Shown: positions 10,262-21,983 of the stretch, one piece after another
Position numbering within the stretch: the first letter of the stretch is position 1
Layout: the number at the start of each line of letters is the position of its first letter
From: Dipodascopsis uninucleata var. uninucleata
Taxonomy: Eukaryota > Ascomycota > Lipomycetes > Lipomycetales > Lipomycetaceae
Reading direction: 5' to 3'
Assembly (NCBI GenBank): GCA_030568195.1
Contig: JAJLTO010000014.1
Location: forward strand, 62,001-126,000
DNA length: 64,000 nt
The notes under the pieces: model-generated
The model's input: only the letters and a program-made list of their open reading frames with translations
What the model was told of the DNA's origin: nothing
Database searches by the model: none
Program-made: the position numbers and the translations under genes

Positions 10262-13200
10262 CTATTCATTCTTTTTCACAACTAAATTTTCAGGATCTCT
10301 TTCTGAGTGGACCGCAATATCTTTAGGCTTGTAGTCAGAAAACGCTGCCTTCAAGCCTTGTTCAATTACCCAACTTCCGACATAATCGATGATCATAGAT
10401 ATACATAACTTCTTTCTGAATTCATATACCATTGGAACCAATCTCATTTTCTCATTCAATTCTGGTATGAGCTCAGAGGCACCAGCTAGTGCTAAAAGTC
10501 CAGCACCAGTCAATCCCCAGTACATTGCTCTGTTCTCTGAGATGTTTTCGCGGAAAGGACGCCCCTGATAGTTTACAGCGAAAGTAGCGACCTGCTGAGC
10601 AAGTTGCAAAAGATATATGGCAGTGTTCAGAAGAGATGGTTCAAACTCAGCCTCAAGATCTATCTTATCTGAACGAGGCTCGAGTATGTAAACGTGCCTA
10701 GTGATATAAATGAGAGTTGCGATGTGGATAGCAAATTGACCAAGAATAGATCCCATGATATAAAAGTTGAAAATACCAGGTTGAGGTCGTTCCTTTGAAA
10801 GCTGTTCAACAGATTTCGCACGAGAAATAGATAGGAAACAGACTGACATGAGCATACCCGATATGGTTGCTTGACCATCGCCAAACTTGATACCAGCTAA
10901 ATACAATACAGATAACGAATACGCAGAGATCAAACAATTTAAAGCCAAGATTTTATACATTTGAATTGTTGCAACGAGAGTGCACCGACCCTGTCGGATG
11001 ATGTGAGTAATAGCTCCAACATGAGCCAGCTTCGACGTAAACGGAGCTGCAACGGATGCATCACCCAGCTTCAAAGATGGGGCCTCACTATCGTCATCGT
11101 CCGCCAGACTCATCATCTTGTCAGCAATAGAAGCAGCCTTGGCAGCCTCAGCAGCCTTAACAGCAGCTTCAGGGTCACTCGTGGTATAAGCAGCCGTAAT
11201 CAGATCTTCATCGACTGTGCCACCTCGCTTCTCAATGGCTGTACGATAATGAGGATTGTTTGGACCCGGCGGATACAAGTGAGCAATCATTGGAGGAACT
11301 GCTGGCTGTCTACCTCCCCATCTCTTAATCATATCACATTGCCTCTCATACAACTGTCGCATCTTCTCGTTTCTTGCGTTCTCTGCTATTTTCTTCAAGC
11401 TATCTTCTGTACCATTCAACAACGCTACACCAATATGAGCTTGTTTTAATGCACCAACATCATTTGTACCGTCACCACACATGAGCGTAGTGTAACCTCC
11501 ATCCTTTAACTTGGTTAAAATATACTCCTTTTGAGAAGGAGAAACACGGGCCCATACCCATGTACGTTTAATAAGATCCCACACATGTTCAAACTCAGTA
11601 AACTTCTCTAAAGCATATCCTGTAACGCAAAGGTCATATCTTTCAAATATTTCAGGAGTGACAGGCTGAGTTGGATCAACAGGAATTATCGTCTTCTCAT
11701 CTACAGTTCTCCAAACCAAATTATGGGCACCGCCATCAGTTCCGTCCTCAGGAGCATCCAAAATAAGGGCCTCACGGACAATAATTTCAACTTCACGAGC
11801 AACATGAACAGCAGTTAAAGGATTATCGCCTGTAATCATAACAACCCTGTGACTAGAGTTATTCAAATTTTTTACAGTCTGAATAGCATCTGGCTTTAGA
11901 GGACAATTAAAGACAATAAAACCATTGAACGTAAGATTCGACTCAACATCTTCACGTGCAATATTATTTATTCGTTTCATGGAAGTATCTTTAGATAACT
12001 GCTTAGATGCTAACGCTAATACGCGACTTCCATGCCGGGTGAAGTGTTTATATGTCTCTTCATAATTCTCCGGAACTATCGATAGCATCTTTCTAATAGT
12101 TTCCGGTGCACCCTTAGCGGCAACAAAAATAGAGCCATTGACATCAGATATACTTGATGATCGCTTCAAAGCAGATGAAAATTGAAAACGACGAAGAATT
12201 TTGGCCTTGACAAGGCTACCAAAAGTAGGACCAGATTGAAGAGTGTCATCTTTGCCAATTGACCATGCTAAAGCTTTTAAAGTCTCCTTCTCCATAGGAT
12301 CTCCTACAATTTCACCTTCATCCAGTCGTACAAGAGCATGTGCTGTAGCAAGCACGTAGCTAGTTTCACGAGGAACTTGCTTGACAGCTAACAGCTCGGT
12401 ATAAGGAGTAGAAAGACCGGCAATACCTTCAAAGACTAGATCTTCACCAGTCAAGGTACCAGTCTTATCAAAGCAACAAACGTCAACGCGTCCTGCAAAT
12501 GGAATTCTAAATGGCTCTGTACAATAAATAGCAACTTTACCAAGGGCACCGAGAGAGCTGTTAACAGCCATTGAAAGCTCCATAGGTAACTCTGGCGGGA
12601 CAACTGAAGTTATAATCAAAATACAGTCGAGGAGTAGCTTCGATTTTTTACGCTCAGATTTAACACCTTCTATCCAAACATATCGACTCGCAGCGATAGC
12701 AAAAATCAATAAGAAAAGAATGAAAAATAAGGCTTCCTTATTTCCCGCGTCGACACGTTCAGTAGAAAAAATCATAGTACGAACAAGACTTCCCTGGCTG
12801 GTCTCAAAACCAGTCTTTGTGGCAACAGCCAGTGCGCCTCCATCGGGCGGTAATAGAATTCCGGAGTCTTTTGGAGGCGTTATTTGCAAAACTTTGGTAC
12901 CACCATAGAGCATGGAGTTCTTATCAAGTCCTTGTAAATCAAGTTTGTCATTCCCAGGGCGCAAAAAAATGGATTCTTTTAATAACGGTGTCGATTCACC
13001 AGATAGCATAGCTTCATTAACAATTGCCCCGCCATTGATGAGAATGAGATCACACGGCAGTCCAGAATCATCCTTTGTTCTTACAACTGAAACAAGATCG
13101 CCAGGAAGAAGTTCGTCAGTTTTAATCTCTGTCCACTTGTCCTTTCTATATACATAGATATCAAAGGGTTGAATACCCATTCCACGGAACTCAATCATAG

Positions 13201-13994
13201 TTTTCTGCCGCTGATATACTACAGTAGATTCAAAGGTCACGAGCATAAAAAGACTGAACAGAGAGTAATACCATAATTCATCCATGAGCCAGAGGGCAAC
13301 ACAAAAGACTTGAAAAACAAAGAATGGTGCCACCGCATGCTCATAAAATAGTTCAGTAAAAGTTGGCACTGGAATATCAAATTTATTCGGGCCATACTTC
13401 AGTTTCAAGTCTGCAATATCGCTAACACCCGTACACAATTGGAAATCTTGAACAAGACAATCGTTGTCAATAGGATAAACTGGAGGATTGAAAGTCTTCG
13501 TCTTCGGGTCATAAACAAATCTTCTCTTCTGAAACAAAAATGAAATTTCTTCGTGACCATTCGGATGCTTTGTATGTACAATATTGCATACAGATGGTTG
13601 ACCAGCATTAGCTGCAGGAATCACTTTAATAAGTTTAGCGGTCTCTGGATTGCTGGCTGACTTTGCGGTGAACAACGTCTCAATGCCAACACTCCAGTGT
13701 GTCATCAACCAGAGGAGAGCTTGCAAAGAGATGATTGAACCCAGAAATACAAATGTCCATTCTGACCCATTAATATATTCTTCGTATCGAAGGAAATAAA
13801 AGTATCCAAAGAGTGGATAGAGGAAGAAAAATGGCCATATGTAGGTCTTAAGAAAGACTGGAAGGCGATCGTGGAGGGTTGCTTCCGCTACGCCTGGATT
13901 AGGAACCAGTCTCGAAGCCCTGAAAGAAATCGTCAGTATTAATCCATATCCTGCATTGTCCTTCCTTATATTCAAATCATCATAACTCTTACAT
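10262..13994 (-). CDS. SPF1: P5A-type ATPase Spf1 (ER transmembrane helix dislocase)
   Basis: The main exon is 10262-13919 on the minus strand. The frame runs open to 13975 but contains no ATG there. A 73-nt intron (13920-13992; GTAAGAG...TACTGAC...TTTCAG) places AT from 13994-13993 directly before the G at 13919, creating the start codon ATG across the splice and the start MASRLVPNPGVAEATLHD. Length is then 1219 aa; yeast Spf1 is 1215. Visible P-type ATPase parts are SGEST in the actuator domain, PPELPMEL in the P5A membrane signature (about 440-450), DKTGTLT with the phosphorylated Asp near residue 485, TGDNPLTA, and GDGTNDVGALKQA in the hinge. Several hydrophobic segments lie at both ends. 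The C-terminus is KKNE, a KKxx dilysine ER-retrieval form. The family acts in the ER membrane, removing mislocalised tail-anchored and other helices. Confidence 0.96.
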
Positions 13995-15106
13995 TATTTG
14001 GTTTTCAAATTCTACGCCGAAGCAATTCTGAAGTAAGTACAATCTAGACCAGCGTTCTGAGGAATTAACACGAGAGCAAAAGAAAATAACTATTGAAGTT
14101 TTCCAACATTTTCAGTGGCGATGTGACTATTTTGTGATCTAATCACATAGTTTAAAATGGCGCTAAGGTTCTATTGACAGATTATACAATAACATGCTTG
14201 ATAAAAGGAATTTCTCGATAAAGAAATCTAGCTAGAATCACGATATGATTCATCGATTTACTAGATTGATATAATCATACTACGATCTTATATTAGTAAA
14301 ATAGTGTGTCGAAATACTATTACTCTCTGTAGTGTCGTTGATTGACGAAAGGTGAGATTCGAATGCAATCAAACTTCCAGATCATGATGGTCAGACGAAC
14401 TTAAAAAACAAATTGGCACAATTAACTGTATGGCAAATAAATATTAAGGGCAAAATCGAAGAACTGAATAAGAATTACAATTAAAAAAATATTTCAGCAC
14501 TAACCAAGAACATTGTATCTGTACATTTAGGAACAAATAAACCAATTCACATACAAATCTCTTAAAAGATGGTCCAATGGAAAACGAAGTAAAACAAGCC
14601 GAGATAAAACGGTACAGGCCATTATTACAGATTCCAAAAACAAGCAACAACAAACCTTGTGAAGAAACGTTATCAGACAATGATACTAGCTATCGAATCA
14701 GGATTGCTATAGTAGTTCTGTTAAAATAGTTTTTAGTGTAGCGTGCTGATCAGCCGTACGTTATCAATTAGTGATACGGCTGTCAAAAAACTAACCAAGG
14801 TTGAACTTCATTACAGGCATATCCAGAGATTCTCCTATCTTTCCACAATCTTCTTACTCTCATTCATCCGTGGATTGGGTGAGCCACGTAAAGTGTAATC
14901 ATTCATGCGCAACTATGGTATACATAGCCTTGCTAGACCAATAATTATCTCCACATCACATCTTATTAGAAAAATTTTAATTTCATTTATCTGTTACATT
15001 TCTCTTCTTGCATTTATCTCTCCTCCATAATGAAGTCGCTGCTCTTACTATATGCTTTCATAAATTATAGAGACGGCTATGTTCATAGATAGCGTGCTAC
15101 GGCTAA
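13995..15106. other. Spacer between CDS1 and SPF1 (SPF1 promoter side)
   Basis: About 1.1 kb between the CDS1 stop and the SPF1 start, both on the minus strand. It should hold the SPF1 promoter and 5' UTR. A 78-codon minus-strand frame at 14444-14680 lacks an ATG and looks random. Confidence 0.55.
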
Positions 15107-16935
15107 TCAGTGGGCTATGAATTTCTCCAAACATTGGAACGTCTCGTTACTTATGTGACCCTGATTGTAGAGATATTTGTGTAACGAAGAAACGAGCTCA
15201 AGTTGCTCAATGAGAGTCAAACCCTGGATAGCAGTTTCGAGAACGTTGCCGACATCAAGATGATGGCTAGAAATGAAACTGTCATAGTAAATATACGAGA
15301 AAAATCCCATAAGAAATTGACAATCCATTCGATCAGTTATTCCACCATGACCAGGAATAGTATCACCGAAATCTTTGATCTTGAAATTTCGTTTCAGTCC
15401 AGAAGCAAAGAAGCCACCAAAAGGCGCAATTAAGGAAGCAAAGGAAGCCAGTATCATAACGTGGAAATAGATTGGAGCAAACTCAAAAGTAGTCTTGTGC
15501 ATAAGTGGAACCAAGAATGAAGGCACCTTGAAAGTCTGTCTTATAAAGACAGGATTAGGAATGCAGTCCAAACCAGAAAACGCGTTCGCAGAAAAGTCCT
15601 AAATAGTAAGCATTAGAAGAGAAGATATAGCACTATCAATAATTAACTTATATAATATTCTTACAGTAACCGGGCATATCATATACTTCCATCGGATTAA
15701 AACATGACTGAGAACGATACCAAGAATTATAGTAGATATCCAAGCACCCACAAAGCCCTCAACAGTCTTCTTCGGTGATATCTTTATCAAAGGTGTTCTT
15801 CCAAACGTAATTCCGCATAGATATGCAAAGATATCGTTTATTATGACCAAGCAAGCAGGTAGGAAGAACCAAAACAGACCGGAAAAGATATTGTTCATGA
15901 TAAACTGTGCCTGTACAACCACCAGCAAAAGCGTCACATGAGTAATTGCAAATTGTGAGAACTGGTATCTATAATGTCCTTTCTCCAGCGACGAAACAAA
16001 CAGCATGAAACCTAAAATAAAAACAATCAAGTAAGACTATGATTCTTTTGAAGTCGTATATATATAACAAGTTATAATCAATTATCTTACCGATGATATA
16101 CAGAATATAGGATAGGAATCTATGATGAGTAGCCAGAGGTAGGAGATAAGCGTCCACAAGAACTACCTGTTTGAAGTAATAAATGGCACTTTCTCCGTAG
16201 AGGAAATAAATTGTGGTAGCTAAAAAATACCAGTTGATAGCTTTTCCATAAGGCAGATTCTTTGGTCGAGATGGTTCATTTGCAAGAGCGATGACTTCTT
16301 TGAACGTCAAAATCTGAATTGCAGTTACTAGTCCCATAATCCACACATGTCCAGCGGATAACAGAACAAAAAATCCCGCTATCATAACTACAGTCCATAT
16401 TGTTCGTACAATGAAGTTTTGTCGTTTTTTCTCTTTCTCATCCTATTCAAATTATCAGTATGTTACTTCTAAGTGCAACCCCAATATTTTCTGTAAAGCT
16501 CTATGACACTTGCCACCATCTTTTCCATAACAATAATCACAAGCGCTATCATCACATCTGCATTACATCACTCTCATCAAGACTATATTGTATAATCTTC
16601 TAATCAGATATTCGGAATTGCTATGAAAGACCGTCTTCATCATGCATTGCCTGCGATATCTGAACCTGTATTCAGTGGACAAATGTAAAGCGAGTACTTG
16701 ATTTTCCACTCCAATACACATAACTTCTCTTCACTTTCATATGATATAAATAACCCACTTCACTTACCGCAGTCACTGTAACATCTGACTTTATACCATT
16801 TGAGTCTGATGGTGCATCTGCTGCCGCATCTCCATTATGATGACTGTTGTGTGCTCTCTTCTTGCCTGCATGTGACTTCGGAGAGGAAGTTCCTCCGCTA
16901 GCAGTTGAGCCAGATGTCGACCTTTTTGTGCCCAT
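15107..16935 (-). CDS. CDS1: CDP-diacylglycerol synthase (phosphatidate cytidylyltransferase)
   Basis: Four exons on the minus strand: 16768-16935, 16091-16442, 15665-16011 and 15107-15598, with introns of 325, 79 and 66 nt. All phases fit and give 452 aa (yeast Cds1 is 457). The first 56 residues are Ser/Gly/Lys-rich and cytosolic. The next exon starts DEKEKKRQNFIVRTIW, where the membrane part begins; several hydrophobic helices follow. The block SPKKTVEGFVGAW and the family signature FKIKDFGDTIPGHGGITDRMD (near residue 380) are both present and hold the metal- and CTP-binding acidic residues. The enzyme makes CDP-diacylglycerol from phosphatidic acid and CTP at the ER, feeding phosphatidylinositol, phosphatidylserine and cardiolipin synthesis. 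The 325-nt first intron is long for this window. CDS1 is divergent from UPF2. Confidence 0.95.
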
Positions 16936-17775
16936 ACTGGACCGAATTTGAGAAAGTAGATATCCTTTCTGACTTGTAGTAAATGCCTATGCTCTTTTTC
17001 TCTATCCTATATCTTAATTTCTAGATAATAGGCTTAATATTGGTATTTTATTGATAACTCTACCTATCTGTACTGTTGGAGATGTTCTGTAATTCTAAAA
17101 AAAAAAGAATTTCGTGAACGTGCAAAGGGTCGTTTACTAGTATTAAAAGCTCTAAAACTCTGTTCTCTCGCCAAATTATCTACAAACTCCAGCCTTCCTT
17201 TTATTCTTGAACTTCTCTACCACTCATTTATATTCAAATCCTGCTAATTTGCTCTCCTCGAATCTAGACGCAGCTTGCTTTGTCTGTCATATACATAAAT
17301 ATATGTCTAGTCCGGGTCATATCCACGATTTTTCGCCTTTAAATCTGTCGCAACAGTATCGGAAATAGGAGACGCTCCCATTTTAGTTTTTATTTGTCAT
17401 TTATTTGAGTTGATTACATCATTCGGACTATCTAAACACGAGCGGTGTCACAAATATTATCACGTGAGTATTGAATACTAGGTGTAGGGTACTTGTGATA
17501 TAGAGAGTATTTGTATACTGAATAGCAACAAAAATTATGCAGAGATTTAAATAGTAGTCGAGTAGTGGAAAGTTGGCTAGAATTCAACTAGAACGAAAGA
17601 TAGAAACTTACAAGATATATAGCGAGTGCTGACTTAAATTATTTGCTTATGGTAAATACCAAAATATCTGACAATGACTGAGGTATGTGGAAGAAAGAGG
17701 CTGAGAGGAAAATGGCTTCGACAATAGCAGTAGAATTAGAATATTTTTGTGATATTATGCTGACATAGATGTGAA
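16936..17775. other. Divergent promoter region CDS1 / UPF2
   Basis: The 840 bp between the two start codons. It contains an A-run around 17096-17107 and AT-rich promoter-like sequence. No gene seen. Confidence 0.55.
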
Positions 17776-20700
17776 ATGGCACAGTCGTCCAATGACGACG
17801 ACAGACGTCGTCAACGAAGATTAGAGCTTTATAATTCCAATATCCTGGCATGGGGAGGTGAAAAAGGTAAGATAAGCGTAATTGAGAAAATGATGCCACA
17901 GAAACGGATCAAAGCGAACAATCGGCTCTACCATCGGTGGTTATAAAAAAATGCTGATGACGACACCATACTGACATTGTGTGAATCTTTGCAATTTTCT
18001 TTCTATCACAGGTCTCATCAAGGTATCATCGTCACTTGACTCAAGTTTGAAAAAGAATACCGCATTTATTAAACGACTACGCACATCGATCAATGCTGAC
18101 AATCAGAAGAGTTTACTCGAAGACATACGGGGATTGTCTCTAGAGAAATATTTATCAGAAATTATTAGTGCTGCAGCTGAAGGTCTCTCTAAGTGTAGAA
18201 CTATCAGTGATATCTGGGCCGGTGTAGAGGTTAGCTCTACATTACATCAGCGATTTTCGACGGCATTTACGCCGATATTATTATTTTATCTGCTTAGGGG
18301 ATTTGTTAATCCCTCGAACACGCAGTTGGCGACGTTAACACCGGAACAACGTGAGAAAGAAGATAGCGCAAGATTGACCAGACAACGAGCGCTTCTGCGT
18401 TTATTAACGGAGTTTTGGTTATGTGGTCTTGTGCGAACGAGCGCAGACGCGAAATCTGCTGCAGATGCTCTTTTTAGTATCAATGAGACGCGTTCTACGT
18501 CATCTAACCCATCATTATCGATGACCTCAAAGAGCAGGCATGGTACATTGTCAGCTGGCGGCACCAGTGGTAACATTAGTAACACCAATACCATAGGTAC
18601 TCAGGGAATTGGCAGTACTGAGTGGAAGCCCACGAATGCTGTGTCTGATCCTATTCCCCTTGAAGTTCTCACGGTATTGTTGAATGAAGATAAAGACTGT
18701 CGATACGTTCCTGTAGCAGTGTCATTTTTAAAGAGTTTCAGCTATGAAATACTTGGCTTAAATCTTAAGTCGAAGGAGCGACCTGAGGTAAACGAGAATG
18801 CATCTGCGGCAGTAGTATCTGCTGGTTCTGAAGATATAAGTGAAGAACCATGTTTTCCTGAGGGTGTTGTTACTTATGAAATACGACACAAGTTCCGCGC
18901 GCTTTTCTTGCGTTATGAAAAGCATTTGTCAGCATATATTATTGCAAAGCATCGGCACATCAAAGAACAAGAGAAGCGAAACAACTCGGCCTACATGCGT
19001 TCTGGCGTGATTTTTGAAGATCGTCAAGCCATGTTTGAGAAGTCGGTGAAAACGATGGATAAAGTGCGAAGTGGTGCACAATACATTGCTGATTCACTTG
19101 GTATAGCTATGCCGGATCTGTCAGATGGCGAGGAGAAGGATACAAAAGAAAGCTCTGTGTTCACTTTTACAAAAGGAGGTGTGTCTAGTTCTGAGGTCGT
19201 CCTTGGGGTCTGGGATGACGAAGATCAGAAGAAATTTTATGAAGATATAATGGATCTGAAAACTCGTGTGCCGATAGAGTTTCTAGATGCTGGAAAGAGA
19301 GCCATTGTTGCTACTCCTAAAGAAGATCAACAAATACAGACTGAGTCAGATTCTGCCGATAACATGGAAGAAGTTCAGGGAGACGATGCTGAAGATGGAA
19401 CCGAAAACTCTACAGTGCCCCAATCCATTGGTGCTCAAGTCGACCTTCTTATTAATCGTATCGCAGACTTAAGCAATCGGGAATCAGTAGATCAACTTGC
19501 GTATGATTATTGCTTTTTGAATTCAAAAGCTTCACGTAACAAACTAGTTAGGGCGTTACAATCAGTTCCCAAGAACAGAGACGACTTAATATCATTCTAT
19601 GCTAGGTTCATTGCTACTCTCAACAAATATTTTCCAGATATCGGTACTGCAATGGTCCATTATCTTCAACAAGAGTTTAGAAATTTAATTCGAAAGCGAG
19701 CAATGGGTAATGCGCCGCCAGATATTGCAGAAAGACAGATATCTGAAAATAGAGCGCGTAATGTTCGATATATATGCGAGCTGGTCAAATTTCGAGTGGT
19801 ACCGAATCATGTCATATTTAATTGTATCAAGCAATTATTGGATTCGTTTGGAAATTCAGAAATAGAGACATTATGCAATATGCTGGAGTCTTGTGGCAGA
19901 TTTCTATTTAGAAATGAAGAGACACGGGAAACGACTGAGCAAATGCTGCAGATATTGTGGAAGAAAAAAACGGCTTTAAATCTTGATGCAAGATACAGAA
20001 TTCTGATAGAGAATGCGTTCTATTACGTTCATCCTCCTGAACGTCAAGCGACTACTAAACGAGAGCTTTCTGCTATTGAGCTGTATATTCAGTATCTTAT
20101 GTACGTATCTCTTAATAAGAAGTCTCATATGCGTGTGCTCAAACAGCTAAGAAAACTTAACTGGAATGAGCCTGACACTGTTCGAGCTTTAGATAAGGTT
20201 TTTCAAAAGATTTGGAAGGCGAAATATGGATCGATACACTTATTTGCTTTGATAGCTAGCTGCTTGTCAAAGTACCACCCGGATTTTTCGATGCGTCTTA
20301 TTGATTCAACATTAGAACGCATTAGAGTAGGCTTAGAATTAAATATATTCAAGTACAACCAACAAAGAATTGCCGAAATAAAGTATTTAGGTGAAATGTA
20401 CACTTATAAAATGATTCATTCGTCAATTGTGTTTGATGCGCTATATTTACTTGTTGGCTTTGGACATGAAGGTGGACGATCAATACCCGGGAAATCATCG
20501 CCTCTTGATCCTCAAGATGACTATTTTAGAATACGACTTGTATGTACACTTTTGGATACATGTGGCACATATTTGAATCGTGGTTCTTCAAAGAAAAAGC
20601 TGAGCTTGTTTCTCTCCTATTTTCAGTACTATATATTTACAAAAATAACGCCATTGCCTATGGATATTGAATTTACAGTGCAAGATACACTTCAGATGAT

Positions 20701-21436
20701 TCAACCGAATATGCCAATATGCAAATCTCTAGAAATGGCTGCTGAACTCCTAACTGAAGAAATGACAAGCTCTTTTGGAACTATGGATGTAACTGCTGAA
20801 TATCAGGAAAAGGTAGAGGAGGATGAGGATGTCTCTGAAGATGTATCTGACGACGACGACGAAGATGCTGAAGAAGATGCCGATGAGGACGTGGAAGAAG
20901 ATGAAGAATATGATGATCTAGATGCTGAAGACCTAGATGTCTTGGAGTCGGACGATGATTCAGAGAGTCTCGACATTTCTACCTCGTCTTCAACGTCATC
21001 GGATGAGGAAGACGAAGATGATGAAGATGATGAAATTTTGGTGTCGAGAGGTCCCATGTCTGATCCAGTAGAAGATGAGGAATTTGATAAAGAATTTGCC
21101 AAAATGATTTCGGAAAGCTTGCAGTCGCGACAGTCTGAGAGACGTACACTCGATGTTCCCTTGCCAATGATGAGAAATTCAAATCAGAATTCACAGTATT
21201 CTGTTGTTGATATGACTTCTCATCACGGTGAAGATGAAGCGCCCACTATGTCAACGGAACCTAAGAATATACAATTTAGGCTACTAACTAAGCGTGGAAA
21301 TCGTCAATTAATTCATAACGTAGAAGTGCCGGCTGATTCTAATATTGCAATCTCTACACGAAAGAAGCAACAAGCTGAGATAGAAGAGAGGCAAAGAATC
21401 AAAAGTCTCGTCCTCAATTATGAGAGGAATGGCTAG
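17776..21436 (+). CDS. UPF2: Nonsense-mediated mRNA decay factor Upf2/Nmd2
   Basis: A short first exon, 17776-17866 (30 codons plus one base), is joined over a 145-nt intron (GTAAGATAAG...ACTGACA...TATCACAG) to 18012-21436. This gives 1171 aa. The first exon supplies MAQSSNDDDRRRQRRLELYN...AWGGEK, whose RRxLRxxNxxAWxGE pattern leads in this family into the LDSSLKKNTAFIKRL block, here straight after the junction. Three MIF4G-type helical domains follow (roughly residues 40-350, 420-640 and 650-850). Near the C-terminus is a very acidic, low-complexity stretch (about 955-1040), then DEEFDKEFAKMISESLQSR, the Upf1-binding segment. Upf2 bridges Upf1 and Upf3 on mRNAs with early stop codons. A serine-rich open frame on the opposite strand of the acidic stretch is a shadow of the GAN/GAR codons. 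Confidence 0.95.
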
Positions 21437-21983
21437 GTTACTGTGGTATCGTCTATAATATGCAGTCTTAGACCTTACTTTCAAGTTGCTTTTTCTGGCA
21501 CATATCAACCACATTAAGAGAAGGAATCTGTTTGGTCTGTCTTTGCGTGCCAGTCAAAGAGCTAAGCTGGACTTACTCTTTTGTCTTCTAATTTGTCAGC
21601 TAGTTCTCTATCGGCGTTCGCTGAGAGTTCTTGAGTTGAAGGACATTGAATATAGTTTTAAAAAAAGTGCTATCTGAATATCTTAATGGTGGCTCTCATG
21701 TGTTTATTGCTTTGATTTAAACCCATCTTAAAATATAAACACTCTATTGAGAGTTTAAAGAATAGGAACGCCGAACTAAAGGTACATATTCTATTTTTAA
21801 TCGATATATTCTCTGAAGAACAGTTAATTTAGATTTGTCATAAAAAATTATAAGTTTTGTAAGTAGGTTCGTTGTCGACACTAGCTTTCTTAGTCCCAAC
21901 ATCTATATATCATTCTGCCATTCCGACAATCAAAACTGATGCATTAGAATCTGATCTCTTGAGCGACGTTCACTGAATACACC
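21437..21983. other. UPF2 / ALDH spacer
   Basis: 547 bp between tandem genes. It contains an AT-rich tract around 21780-21860 that could be the ALDH promoter. No gene recognised. Confidence 0.55.

Noticed and set aside
10961-11449. 162-codon plus-strand frame inside SPF1
   Set aside because: Lies wholly antisense to a strongly conserved coding exon.
14444-14680. 78-codon minus-strand frame between CDS1 and SPF1
   Set aside because: It starts with TTG, is rich in Phe/Cys/Leu as expected from T-rich spacer, and has no family resemblance.
20803-21102. Serine-rich 99-codon open frame on the minus strand
   Set aside because: It is the antisense of the acidic GAT/GAA/GAC tract of UPF2; such tracts automatically give long serine frames on the other strand.
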